64,000 bases of DNA, taken from positions 1,178,001 to 1,242,000 of the forward strand of contig NZ_CP021421.1 of NCBI RefSeq assembly GCF_002201515.1, written 5' to 3'. Below, in pieces: positions 32,682 to 41,481 of the stretch. Under the pieces are notes generated by a model that did not search any database, was not told the DNA's origin, and worked only from the letters and a program-made list of their open reading frames with translations. The position numbers and the translations under genes were made by a program. This DNA is from Muribaculum intestinale (GTDB taxonomy: Bacteria > Bacteroidota > Bacteroidia > Bacteroidales > Muribaculaceae). The first letter of the stretch is position 1; the number at the start of each line of letters is the position of its first letter.

Positions 32682-33662
32682 TCAGATAGAGAGTCGGCGC
32701 AGAGTATCGAGAAGTTCGCGGTTGATAGGCTTGTCGTTTTTGATAGCCTTGGAGAAAGGCACGTAGACAATATTGTCGTTTGAGATACCTATCATCACAT
32801 TGCGCTGGTCGTCGAGAAGTGCGTCGATGGCTGCCGCGCCGAGGCGTGAGGCCAGGATACGGTCGGAGGCAGTAGGCGAGCCGCCGCGCTGCAGGTGGCC
32901 GAGAATCGACACACGCACGTCGTAGCCGGGATACTCGTTCTTTACACGTTCGGCCAGGGCCATGGCTCCACCTGTAACGGGGCTTTCGGCCACAAGCACA
33001 ATCGATGAGTTCTTGCTCTTGCGGAATCCGTTCTGGATAAGTTCGGCAAGCTGGTCGACCTCGGTGGATATCTCAGGGATGATGGCGGCTTCAGCTCCGG
33101 AGGCAATCGCGCCGTTGAGGGCGAGGAATCCGGCGTCGCGTCCCATCACCTCGATGAAGAACAGGCGCTCGTGGCTGGTGGCAGTGTCGCGTATCTTGTC
33201 GACACACTCCATAATGGTGTTGAGGGCGGTGTCGTAGCCGATGGTCTTGTCGGTGCCGTAAAGGTCGTTGTCGATAGTGCCGGGCAGACCGATTATCGGG
33301 AAGTTGAATTCAGTGGCGAATATGCGTGCACCGGTTAGCGAACCGTCGCCGCCGATTACCACAAGGGCGTCGATACCATGCTGGCGCAGAGTGTCGTAGG
33401 CAAGCTGGCGACCCTCAGGTGTCTGAAATTCCTTGCAACGTGCGGTTTTCAGAATCGTGCCGCCCATCTGTATGATGTTGGATACGTTCTGTGTCTTGAA
33501 GTCGACAATCTCGTTGGTTATCAGGCCCCTGTAGCCGCGGTATATACCCTTTACGCTGAAACCGCTGAAGATGGCCGAGCGGGTGACGGCTCGGATAGCG
33601 GCATTCATTCCGGGAGCGTCGCCTCCCGAGGTAAGGATGCCTATGGTTTTAATTGCTGGCAT
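32682..33662 (-). CDS. pfkA: ATP-dependent 6-phosphofructokinase
   Basis: This 326-residue glycolytic kinase has [20 protein letters not shown] (about 8-27), GGDGSLTGA with the ATP-type glycine in GGDGS, the catalytic [12 protein letters not shown] loop, and the [10 protein letters not shown] region. These are the features of group A ATP-PFK rather than the PPi-dependent form. A minus-strand TAAATTTG (33703-33710) upstream is a possible -7 box without a clear -33. Confidence 0.95.
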   Translation of the reverse strand: MPAIKTIGILTSGGDAPGMNAAIRAVTRSAIFSGFSVKGIYRGYRGLITNEIVDFKTQNVSNIIQMGGTILKTARCKEFQTPEGRQLAYDTLRQHGIDALVVIGGDGSLTGARIFATEFNFPIIGLPGTIDNDLYGTDKTIGYDTALNTIMECVDKIRDTATSHERLFFIEVMGRDAGFLALNGAIASGAEAAIIPEISTEVDQLAELIQNGFRKSKNSSIVLVAESPVTGGAMALAERVKNEYPGYDVRVSILGHLQRGGSPTASDRILASRLGAAAIDALLDDQRNVMIGISNDNIVYVPFSKAIKNDKPINRELLDTLRRLSI

Positions 33663-33797
33663 GGCTGTGTAAGTTTTTTGAGTAATATTGGTCTTGAAAG
33701 AGCAAATTTAATAATCTTTTCCGCATTATCGCCCTACTGTCAGCCATGTTAACATATTTTTATCCGCCTTACTCCGCAGTGTGTCGGGAGCGAGGCG

Positions 33798-35399
33798 TCA
33801 GAATGGCGCTGGAGCGTCGGAGGGGCCCGAGAGGAAGTCGGCAGTACCGCCCGACAGAGGTGTGGGGGACGCGGTGAATGTGCCTGTCGGAGTCTGTCCG
33901 AACGAGCCTGTATTGAAGCTCGACTCTACCGTTACCGGGGCGGCATCGGGGTCAAAGTCATTCTCGCTCCAGTTTTCGAATCGGGCAAGACGCCCCTTGA
34001 AGCGCATCTTTATCGTGTCGACCGAACCCGAACGGTGCTTGGCCACGATAAACTCGGCGAGTCCGCGTATGTCGTGCCCCTCGGCGTCGACGTCGCTTTT
34101 TGTATAGTACTCCGGACGGTGGATGAAGCACACTATGTCGGCATCCTGCTCGATGGCTCCCGACTCACGAAGGTCGCTTAGCTGCGGGCGTTTGCTGCCG
34201 CCGTCACCCGACTGACGGCTCTCGACCGAACGGTTGAGCTGCGACAGCGCCACGATAGGTATGTTTAGCTCTTTGGCAAGCTGCTTGAGCGAACGCGATA
34301 TCATACTCACCTCCTGCTCGCGCGAGCCGAAGTGCATGCCCGAAGCATTCATCAGCTGGAGGTAGTCGATGATGATAAACTTCACGTTGTGCTCCCTTAC
34401 CAGACGGCGGGCCTTTGTGCGCAGTTCGAAAATAGACAGCGACGGAGTGTCGTCGATAAACAGAGGAGCGCCATAGAGATGCTTGATGCGGGTCATCAGC
34501 TGGTCCCACTGTAGGCGCGACAGCTTTCCCGATTTTATCAGCGAGCTCTCAATCTCGCACACGTTGGATATGAGTCGGTTGATGAGCTGAAGGTTCGACA
34601 TCTCAAGCGAGAATATCGCCACCGGTATATTGTAGTTGACAGCCATGTTTTTGGCCATCGAAAGCACAAACGCCGTCTTGCCCATGGCCGGACGGGCCGC
34701 GATGATGATAAGGTCGGAGTTCTGCCAGCCCGAAGTGAGGTTGTCAAGGTCGTGGTAGCCCGATTCGAGGCCCGAAAGACCCGATTCGCGGTTGGCGGCG
34801 GCCTGAATCTGTTTGATGGCGTCGGAGATTACGGGGTCGACCTGCGTGACATCCTTCTTCACATTGCGCTGTGATATCTCAAACAGGCGTCCCTCGGCCT
34901 CCTGAAGCAGGTCGTCCACGTCGTTGCTCTCGTCAAAGGCCTTTCCCTCGATTCCGGCGGCAAACGAGATAAGCTCCCTCGCCAGATACTTCTGCGCCAC
35001 AATGCGGGCATGGAACTCGACGTGAGCGCCCGAAGCCACACGCGAAGTCAGTTCGGAGATGACTACCGGACCGCCCACCTCGGCCAGTGTGCCGTTGAGA
35101 CGCAACTGCTCGACCACGGTAAGCATGTCGATAGGTTTCTGCGAGGCGCCAAGGCTCTGGATCGCCTCGTAGATGCGCTGGTTGCGTGGCTCATAAAAGC
35201 ACTCGGGCTTGAGAATGTCGCACACAGTGGTGTAGGCGTCTTTCTCAAGCATCAGCGCGCCGAGCACCGCTTCCTCTACCTCCTTGTCCTGCGGCATGAT
35301 GCGTCCGCCGGTGTCGTACATCGACTGGTGTTGAGGCGTGCGGCGCCTTGCGCCTCCCTGCCTGTTGCTGTATGGTGTCTCTAATGCTGGATCTGGCAT
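33798..35399 (-). CDS. dnaB: replicative DNA helicase DnaB
   Basis: The 533-residue hexameric helicase has an N-terminal domain (PQDKEVEEAVLGALMLEKDA, about 35-54), Walker A in ARPAMGKTAFVLS, Walker B in KFIIIDYLQLMNA, and SQLNRSVESR late in the RecA-like domain. No intein is seen. A Ser/Thr/Pro-rich tail of about 45 residues follows the core. The gene is monocistronic or followed by pfkA 135 bp downstream. Confidence 0.96.
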   Translation of the reverse strand: MPDPALETPYSNRQGGARRRTPQHQSMYDTGGRIMPQDKEVEEAVLGALMLEKDAYTTVCDILKPECFYEPRNQRIYEAIQSLGASQKPIDMLTVVEQLRLNGTLAEVGGPVVISELTSRVASGAHVEFHARIVAQKYLARELISFAAGIEGKAFDESNDVDDLLQEAEGRLFEISQRNVKKDVTQVDPVISDAIKQIQAAANRESGLSGLESGYHDLDNLTSGWQNSDLIIIAARPAMGKTAFVLSMAKNMAVNYNIPVAIFSLEMSNLQLINRLISNVCEIESSLIKSGKLSRLQWDQLMTRIKHLYGAPLFIDDTPSLSIFELRTKARRLVREHNVKFIIIDYLQLMNASGMHFGSREQEVSMISRSLKQLAKELNIPIVALSQLNRSVESRQSGDGGSKRPQLSDLRESGAIEQDADIVCFIHRPEYYTKSDVDAEGHDIRGLAEFIVAKHRSGSVDTIKMRFKGRLARFENWSENDFDPDAAPVTVESSFNTGSFGQTPTGTFTASPTPLSGGTADFLSGPSDAPAPF

Positions 35400-35409
35400 A
35401 AATTGATTT

Positions 35410-35422
35410 TTAGAGCTTGTTT
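35410..35422. repeat. solo end fragment of the MITE family
   Basis: TTAGAGCTTGTTT is identical to the first 13 bp of both full elements, but nothing after it matches. It lies 10 bp before the dnaB start, between that start and a minus-strand TAATTTTG box. It may be a relic of excision or a chance match. Confidence 0.35.
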
Positions 35423-35436
35423 TCTGTGAGAGATGG

Positions 35437-35444
35437 CAAAATTA
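35437..35444 (-). promoter_or_regulatory. candidate -7 box for dnaB
   Basis: The minus-strand TAATTTTG fits TAnnTTTG, 37 bp before the dnaB ATG. No TTTG is found at the proper distance. Confidence 0.35.
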
Positions 35445-35533
35445 CAAAATCTTTCTATGCCGCCCAACTGCCGGACCCGCCTCTTTCCAACCACTTATCA
35501 ATACCTCAGTGTCAATAACTCCTCGGTCTTCTT

Positions 35534-36082
35534 TAGTCGCCGGGCTACGCCGGGCATTCCGGGGATGTTCCTCACAAACCTATGGCTGCGAACCGCTAAC
35601 GCGGCTCTTACCATAGGCTAACATTGTAGACGCCCCCAGAGGGGCTATGCGCTAACGCGTGGAGTTGCAAATGTGTGACCCATAGCGGAATCGGCGGAAT
35701 TCAGACAACACTAACAATTTGTTCACCAACACATTGAACCACAAACACAGTCAAAAAAACAATTTTAACGCTCCAAAACGTCTACAAGCCAACGCATAGT
35801 CTTAATCCCTACTCCGTTGGCCCCATCCGCAACCCAACGCGTTAGCGCACAGCCCACACCTCATTAACACCTATCCGTTGGCCCCATCCGCAACCCAACG
35901 CGTTAGCGCACAGCCCACACCTCATTAACACCTATCCGTTGGCCCCCATCCACAACTCCACGCGTTAGCGCACAGCCCCTCTGGGGGCGTACACAACGTT
36001 AGCCCCACCCAAGAGCCGCCATAGCGGTTCGCAGGGTGGGGTTGGCCCCTCCCCCCGAATGCCCGGCGTAGCCCGGCGACTA
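35534..36082. repeat. long imperfect inverted repeat enclosing 61-bp tandem repeats
   Basis: The left arm (35534-35667) and right arm (35953-36082) are imperfect reverse complements of about 130 bp. Both begin at their outer ends with TAGTCGCCGGGCTACGCCGG and contain CGCCCCCAGAGGGGC and CGCTAACGCGTGGAGTTG. Between them lie two identical 61-bp units (35814-35874 and 35875-35935) and a diverged third that runs into the right arm. No gene is seen in 35400-36290. The structure also contains many small GC-rich palindromes. Confidence 0.8.
35814..35935. repeat. two identical 61-bp direct repeats
   Basis: Each unit begins CCGTTGGCCCCATCCGCAAC and ends CACCTCATTAACACCTAT, and no difference is seen between them. 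A third, degenerate unit begins at 35936 and turns into the right inverted-repeat arm. There are no spacers, so this is not a CRISPR array. Confidence 0.9.
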
Positions 36083-36166
36083 AACACTATCCCTGCCACC
36101 AACGCTATCATATCATCCCACCCCCTGGCTCACCCCAGTACCGGCGTGTTAAATATCCATAATCGC

Positions 36167-36198
36167 ATTGCGATAGTCTTGACATAATGCTATCTTGC
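36167..36198 (+). promoter_or_regulatory. weak candidate promoter for the TonB-plug-like gene
   Basis: ATTG (36167-36170), 20 nt and TATCTTGC (36191-36198) match the Bacteroidota consensus with one mismatch in each box. Confidence 0.35.
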
Positions 36199-36290
36199 GG
36201 AAATTATTAATGTGAGCCATGGAAATCACTTACAAATCGAAATTCCATGGAAACGCCTATCTATCTCACCAATCTGTCGAAAGTCCGCGT

Positions 36291-37883
36291 ATGAATCCCT
36301 GCATTAAATCCATCCTTGCCACCGCAATTGCCGCATCGGCGGCACTGACACCCGCCAACGCCGGGCAACTGAAAATCACGGTCGACTCAGCCCGACATGT
36401 GGTCATCATCCCCGCCGTGGAGGGTGGCGCGGATGTGGCCGTCGCCGTCATCGACCGAAGCATAGGAGTGCCCGACACCACAGTCACCATCGCATCGCAG
36501 CTGCTGATGCAGAACGACCTGCGCGGACACGTGGAGGATGCCGCATGGTATCTGCGCGCACCGCGCCGTGAGGCCGACCCCGCCGCCGACGCCCTGATGC
36601 TGACTCAGGGATGGACACGCTACGACATGCCGGCGGCCATTCGCGGCGAAATCAACGACTCTCTCCCCTACCCGCTGGAAATCGGAGCCCAGCTCGACGG
36701 AGTAATCCGCTCAAAATGGCGCGGAAAGCCACTGGCAGGAGTCACTGCCAACGTACTTGCACCGCGCATGGCCGACGGTGCATCGGCCATGACTGACTCC
36801 CTCGGACGATTCCACATCACCGGAATCGAATGGCCAGATGGCACATATTTTGTAATCGGAGCAGTCAACAAAAAAGGATATTTCGAAGAAAACATCTATC
36901 CCGATTTCGATAGTTATCCCGAAGTTACGGCTCTACCTCAGAAGCAGTCGTATGCATCGGCGGAATCTGATGAGGAACAGTCAGCCGAGGAATATATCGC
37001 ACGCATAAAGTCATCTATCCAAGGCATGCATGTCGCTCTTCAGGAAGTGGTTGTCCACGGAAAAAGCCGCCACAAGGGTGAGAATATAATTGAGCGACTT
37101 TCTTATATGACAGTCCGTCCCGGCGAGGATGACAACATAATCTGCTATGCCGATGCCGTGGCCAATGTTCCCGGCATAAACATCGTCGGAAACATTCTCA
37201 TGCATCATCAAGTACCGGTAAGCATCTGGGTCGACGGCCGTTACATCGGATATTACACAGACCCGGCACAAACCTTGCGGAACATCATGGGCTCGAATAA
37301 TGGTGGGAGTGACATTAGCCAATCTCAAAACAACGGAAAATTTAGTCGTACTCCTACTTATAGAGGTCTTGGTGTCTATTCTGCCAATATGGCCGCAAAT
37401 GCCCTCAGTGGTAATAGCATGTCATTGAGAACATCTCCAAATAATACAGAGAACCAAACGTATGAGAACAAAATATCCTTAGCTGATCTTGAAGCTATGT
37501 ATCCTTATCTCGACAATGAATCCGTATCCTACGTACCGCCACATTTAGCTGTACTTTTCAGCCCCGGCATGGGCAACGTCATGGATAAGACCGGAGGCAT
37601 CCTCAGCATCAATACAAAAAACACCCGCAAATTTCGACACAAACTTCCAAAGGAATTCAAACTCATAACTCCTCTCGGCTACCAAAGACGCAAAAAATTC
37701 TACACACCCGCATATACTCCCAAAAGTATTACTGAGGAACCAACAGGCGCAACCCTACAATGGCTACCCGCTGTCGACCTCACGCAATCGGTAGAGCTCC
37801 CAATCCCAGCCAACATCTCCCCATCTGACATCGCGGTAGCCGTCGAAGGCCTCACACCACAAGGCTCGGTCATCTCCAATTAG
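36291..37883 (+). CDS. short TonB-plug / carboxypeptidase-regulatory-domain exported protein
   Basis: ATG 36291 gives 530 residues with a signal peptide (MNPCIKSILATAIAASAALT, cut after NA). An ATG at 36219 would add 24 residues ahead of it. Visible parts are DALMLTQGWTRYD near 100, a regulatory-like beta domain (about 125-200), a TonB-plug-like stretch (VVHGKSRHKGENIIERLSYM, then YADAVANVPGIN, about 260-310) and the terminal LGYQRRKKFYTPAYTP. As I recall the family, relatives are about 800-900 residues and begin with macroglobulin-like domains, so this appears to be a short version. There is no beta-barrel. Its function is unknown. Confidence 0.6.
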   Translation: MNPCIKSILATAIAASAALTPANAGQLKITVDSARHVVIIPAVEGGADVAVAVIDRSIGVPDTTVTIASQLLMQNDLRGHVEDAAWYLRAPRREADPAADALMLTQGWTRYDMPAAIRGEINDSLPYPLEIGAQLDGVIRSKWRGKPLAGVTANVLAPRMADGASAMTDSLGRFHITGIEWPDGTYFVIGAVNKKGYFEENIYPDFDSYPEVTALPQKQSYASAESDEEQSAEEYIARIKSSIQGMHVALQEVVVHGKSRHKGENIIERLSYMTVRPGEDDNIICYADAVANVPGINIVGNILMHHQVPVSIWVDGRYIGYYTDPAQTLRNIMGSNNGGSDISQSQNNGKFSRTPTYRGLGVYSANMAANALSGNSMSLRTSPNNTENQTYENKISLADLEAMYPYLDNESVSYVPPHLAVLFSPGMGNVMDKTGGILSINTKNTRKFRHKLPKEFKLITPLGYQRRKKFYTPAYTPKSITEEPTGATLQWLPAVDLTQSVELPIPANISPSDIAVAVEGLTPQGSVISN

Positions 37884-37996
37884 CATAAACAACATGCATG
37901 CCACATCCCACAAATCGCTCAACCTAATGTTCCATTTCCCACTCCAGATATATGGATTAGATTGCGCGCGGGAGAAGGAGCTGAATAAAAGCATTT

Positions 37997-38023
37997 TAAC
38001 ATTTATTATCAAACAGGCTTTTA
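37997..38023. repeat. degenerate right-end fragment of the MITE family
   Basis: The 27 bp beginning TAACATTTATTATCAAACAG match the right terminus of the full elements with three mismatches. No corresponding left end is visible nearby. It lies upstream of the GH92 gene, the same side on which full elements precede aqpZ and ferritin. Confidence 0.55.
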
Positions 38024-38080
38024 TTATTAAACGTACTTAAAAAGGAGGGGGCAGAGACGGCATCTACGGGTTAAAATTCG

Positions 38081-38088
38081 TATCTTTG
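38081..38088 (+). promoter_or_regulatory. candidate -7 box for the GH92 gene
   Basis: TATCTTTG fits TAnnTTTG and lies 74 bp before the GTG start. No TTTG is found at the usual -33 spacing. Confidence 0.4.
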
Positions 38089-38162
38089 GAGTTGATTGCA
38101 TATTACACTCTGAATCATACCTTCATAGCAATTAGAACATAATCAAAACCCAAAGATACCAC

Positions 38163-40415
38163 GTGAAAAAATCAGCATTTTTCTTACCGGCGGCGGCAAT
38201 CTGTCTGCTGGCCGGATGCAACAGTTCTGCCAATAAGCCTCTTCTTACCGACGAAATCAAGTATGTGGATCCGTTTATCGGCACCGGATTCCACGGCCAT
38301 ACATTCCCGGGCGCCACTCGTCCGTTTGCAATGGTGCAGGTGAGCCCCGACACCCACATAATGGGATGGGAAGCCAGCAGCGGATACCACTACGACGACA
38401 ATGAGATATATGCCTTCAGCCACACCCACCTGTCAGGCACCGGCATCGGCGACCTCGGCGATGTGGCCCTGCTACCCTACTCCGGAGCCGACTCCATAAA
38501 GCCGGTGGCAACATTCAAAAAGGAGACTGAAAAGGCCACCCCCGGCTACTATACCGTGCGCCTCGACAACTTCGGCGTCGACGTCGAGCTTACGAGCACC
38601 GACCGTGTTGGATTCCACCGCTACACATACGATAATCCCTCGGATCGCCGTGTGATGCTCGACCTCGGCCACATCCTCCAGCCCAACTGGGGCCACAAAC
38701 TCGTAGGCAACACCTACACTGAGATCAACGACTCGACCGTAGAGGGCACGGTGAGCACACAGGGATGGGCACATTTCCACGATGTATCGTACCGCATCGA
38801 GTTCTCCGAGCCGTTTGAAAGCGTAACCCGCTATATCGACGGGAAGAGCAATCCCGACACTCCTCCGGTGATAAAGACCGACCGCGACCTCAAGCTCCAC
38901 TATAAATTTGCCGACAGCAAGGAGCCTCTATATATAAAGGTAGCGATATCAATGGTCGACCCCGAGGGTGCAGCCAAAAACATGACCGCAGAACTGCCCG
39001 GATGGGACTTCGATGCCACACGCACACGCTCGGCCGACATCTGGAACAATGCCCTGTCGGCGATAGAAATCCAGGCCGACTCTACCGTGATGGTCAACTT
39101 CTACACCGCGCTTTATCACACAATGATCGCACCCTTCGCCTACCAGGATGCCGACGGCCGCTACCGTGGGCTCGACAAGCAGGTGCATCAGGCCGAAGAG
39201 GGATACACCAACTACTCGGTGTTCTCGCTTTGGGACACTTTCCGCGCATTCCAGCCACTGATGACCATCATCAACCCCGAGCTTGCCGCCGACTGGGGCA
39301 AAGTGCTCGTTAAGGGTTACGAGCAGGGAGGCATTCTACCCAAATGGCCTATCGGCTCAAGCTACACCGGATGTATGGTAGGATATCCCGCCGTGGCAGT
39401 GCTCGCCGACCTCGCATGCAAAGGACTTGCCGACAGCGCCAACATAGCCACATGGGCCGAGGCAGGCGCCGCATCGTCGGTATACCGCCGGGATCTCGCC
39501 GATAAGTTCAAGGGCACTCGCGAGCTCGACCTTATCACTATGCATCCTTATTATAAGGAGAAATACGGCTTCGTGCCCGCCGACTCCGTGAGCGAGTCAG
39601 TATCATGGGGTCTGGAGATGGCCTACGAGGATTGGTGTGTGTCGCAACTCGCAGCCAAGGCCGGCATGGACTCCCTGGCAAAAGCCTATGCGGCCAAGGG
39701 AGAATATTATAAGCGCTATCTCGACCCGGAGACCAAGATGATGCGTCCCATCATGGGCGACGGAAAATTCCGCACCCCCTTCAATCCGCGCTATTCGGCC
39801 CACATGAAGAGCGACTACACAGAGGGCAACGCATTCCAGTGGAGCTTCTTCGCACCTCACGACATGGACAACTTCATCGAGACCATCGGCGGAAAGCCCG
39901 AGCTTGAAGCGCGCCTCGACACACTCTTCACCACCTCTTCGCAGGTCGATGGAGCCGAAGCCTCCAACGACATAACCGGCCTGATCGGGCAGTATGCCCA
40001 CGGCAACGAGCCGAGCCACCACATGGCATATCTCTACAACTGGACCGACTCACCCTGGAAAGGCCAGGAGCGCCTCGACTATATCATGCGCGAATTCTAC
40101 ACCAACGCTCCCGACGGCATAATCGGCAACGAGGACTGCGGCCAGATGTCGGCATGGTACGTGATGAGCGCCCTCGGACTCTATCAGGTGGCTCCCGGCA
40201 TACCTGTATACACCCTCGGACGCCCGATGGTAGACCGTGCGGTAATCCACGCACAGCACGCACCGTTTGAAATCGAGGTCAAGGACAACTCGCCGGCCAA
40301 CATGTATGTTAAACGCGTGCTGCTCAACGGCAAAGAACTCGACGCCCCCTTCATATCCCACGAAGAGATAGCCCGCGGCGGAAAACTTGTGTTCGAAATG
40401 TCAGACACACATTAA
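38163..40415 (+). CDS. GH92 family alpha-mannosidase lipoprotein
   Basis: The 750-residue protein starts at GTG, as no ATG lies in frame upstream, and carries a lipoprotein signal (LLAGCNSS, Cys19). GH92 enzymes are calcium-dependent exo-alpha-mannosidases that trim N-glycan or yeast mannan side chains. Family motifs are present: YVDPFIGTGFHGHTFPGATR near 34-53, FSHTHLSGTGIGD, SVFSLWDTFRA near 350, and GNEPSHHMAYLYN near 615. It has no SusC/SusD partners nearby, so it is a stand-alone gene. Confidence 0.92.
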   Translation: MKKSAFFLPAAAICLLAGCNSSANKPLLTDEIKYVDPFIGTGFHGHTFPGATRPFAMVQVSPDTHIMGWEASSGYHYDDNEIYAFSHTHLSGTGIGDLGDVALLPYSGADSIKPVATFKKETEKATPGYYTVRLDNFGVDVELTSTDRVGFHRYTYDNPSDRRVMLDLGHILQPNWGHKLVGNTYTEINDSTVEGTVSTQGWAHFHDVSYRIEFSEPFESVTRYIDGKSNPDTPPVIKTDRDLKLHYKFADSKEPLYIKVAISMVDPEGAAKNMTAELPGWDFDATRTRSADIWNNALSAIEIQADSTVMVNFYTALYHTMIAPFAYQDADGRYRGLDKQVHQAEEGYTNYSVFSLWDTFRAFQPLMTIINPELAADWGKVLVKGYEQGGILPKWPIGSSYTGCMVGYPAVAVLADLACKGLADSANIATWAEAGAASSVYRRDLADKFKGTRELDLITMHPYYKEKYGFVPADSVSESVSWGLEMAYEDWCVSQLAAKAGMDSLAKAYAAKGEYYKRYLDPETKMMRPIMGDGKFRTPFNPRYSAHMKSDYTEGNAFQWSFFAPHDMDNFIETIGGKPELEARLDTLFTTSSQVDGAEASNDITGLIGQYAHGNEPSHHMAYLYNWTDSPWKGQERLDYIMREFYTNAPDGIIGNEDCGQMSAWYVMSALGLYQVAPGIPVYTLGRPMVDRAVIHAQHAPFEIEVKDNSPANMYVKRVLLNGKELDAPFISHEEIARGGKLVFEMSDTH

Positions 40416-40422
40416 TGACATA

Positions 40423-40776
40423 TTAGAGCTTGTTTAATAATAAATGTTGCCGTTAGGGTCGTATAGCTTGAATCGATTTTCGACATGTGCCGAAGGTGTG
40501 TACTTTATGTACATGACTGAGGAACAGGACGAAAAACGACCAAGATATACGAGACAAAAGGTAACTTCATAACCGATACGATCTCTTGCATGCTTGTAAG
40601 ATAAATGCAAAATATATCAACGATATGAAACAAATTACCTTCCTTCGGTCATTCGCCGACATCTTTCCGCCCGTTCTTCGGTCGTTATGGAACCCCATAA
40701 CTCCCTCATCACAAGCGAAAATCTGCTCGCCGACTGACCGCCCTAACGGTAACATTTATTATTAAACAAGCTCTTA
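40423..40776 (+). mobile_element. MITE-like element, copy 2
   Basis: This element has the same TTA-bounded ends and order as copy 1 at 30591, with roughly 25-30 scattered substitutions and a 1-bp indel over 354 bp. It lies between the GH92 stop (7 bp away) and the ferritin promoter (6 bp away), in the same orientation relative to its downstream gene as copy 1. Confidence 0.8.
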
Positions 40777-40782
40777 ATTTTA

Positions 40783-40814
40783 TTTGGCGCATCACGAAAA
40801 TATAAATATATTTG
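40783..40814 (+). promoter_or_regulatory. ferritin promoter
   Basis: TTTG (40783-40786), 20 nt and TATATTTG (40807-40814) match the Bacteroidota consensus. The ATG is 36 bp after the -7 box. The promoter begins 6 bp outside the mobile element. Confidence 0.8.
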
Positions 40815-40850
40815 CGTCATCAAAAGTCTAACATCTTAATTACATCAACT

Positions 40851-41372
40851 ATGCTTAGCCAAAAATTACAGGACGCAATAAACGAGCAAATCAATGCCGA
40901 ACTATGGTCGGCCTACCTATATCTGGCAATGTCGATGGATGCCGAGTCAAAAGGCCACAACGGTGTCGCCAACTGGTTCTTCATCCAGTTTAAGGAAGAG
41001 CAGGACCACGCCCGCATCTTCATGAACTATCTCAACTCGCGCGACGTAAAGGTGGTGCTCAAGCCCATCGCCGAAGTGCCCGCATCATGGCCCGGAGTAA
41101 TCGACATGTTCCGCCAGACCCTCGAACATGAGCGCAAGGTTACAGCCATGATCAACAATCTCGCCGCGATAGCCAAGGCCGACAACGACTTCGCATCGGT
41201 CAACCGTCTGGTATGGTTTATCGACGAGCAGATTGAAGAGGAGGAGACTGCCCGCAACCTTATCCAGGCCACAGAGGCAGTAGAGGACAACAAATACGGC
41301 ATGTACATGCTCGACAAGGAGCTCGCCACCCGCACCTATAACACTCCATCGCCTTTGGCATCGGCAGAATAA
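40851..41372 (+). CDS. ftnA: ferritin (non-haem, FtnA-type)
   Basis: This 173-residue iron-storage subunit probably assembles as a 24-mer. Ferroxidase-centre residues match E. coli FtnA positions: E17, E50 and H53 (QFKEEQDHARIF), with further glutamates in FIDEQIEEEE. ATG 40851 (MLSQKLQDAINEQINAELWS) is the standard start and fits the promoter; an upstream in-frame start at 40812 would begin inside the -7 box. A terminator follows. Confidence 0.95.
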   Translation: MLSQKLQDAINEQINAELWSAYLYLAMSMDAESKGHNGVANWFFIQFKEEQDHARIFMNYLNSRDVKVVLKPIAEVPASWPGVIDMFRQTLEHERKVTAMINNLAAIAKADNDFASVNRLVWFIDEQIEEEETARNLIQATEAVEDNKYGMYMLDKELATRTYNTPSPLASAE

Positions 41373-41396
41373 TCTCTACGGCAAATAATCCACCAT

Positions 41397-41443
41397 GCGC
41401 GGCCTCACACTCCCCTATGCAACGGGGCAGTATGAGGCCGCGC
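41397..41443 (+). terminator. terminator after ferritin
   Basis: An 11-bp stem, GCGCGGCCTCA (41397-41407) with TGAGGCCGCGC (41433-41443), has an inner CCCC/GGGG pairing. It lies 24 bp after the stop. No T-run follows, so efficiency is uncertain. Confidence 0.6.
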
Positions 41444-41481
41444 CGACATAATATACCCGACGCCCGCGCGTTAATAATAGT

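Noticed and set aside
35814..35990. Tandem repeats considered as a CRISPR array
   Set aside because: The units are adjacent without spacers, 61 bp long, only two are identical, and no cas gene is in the window.
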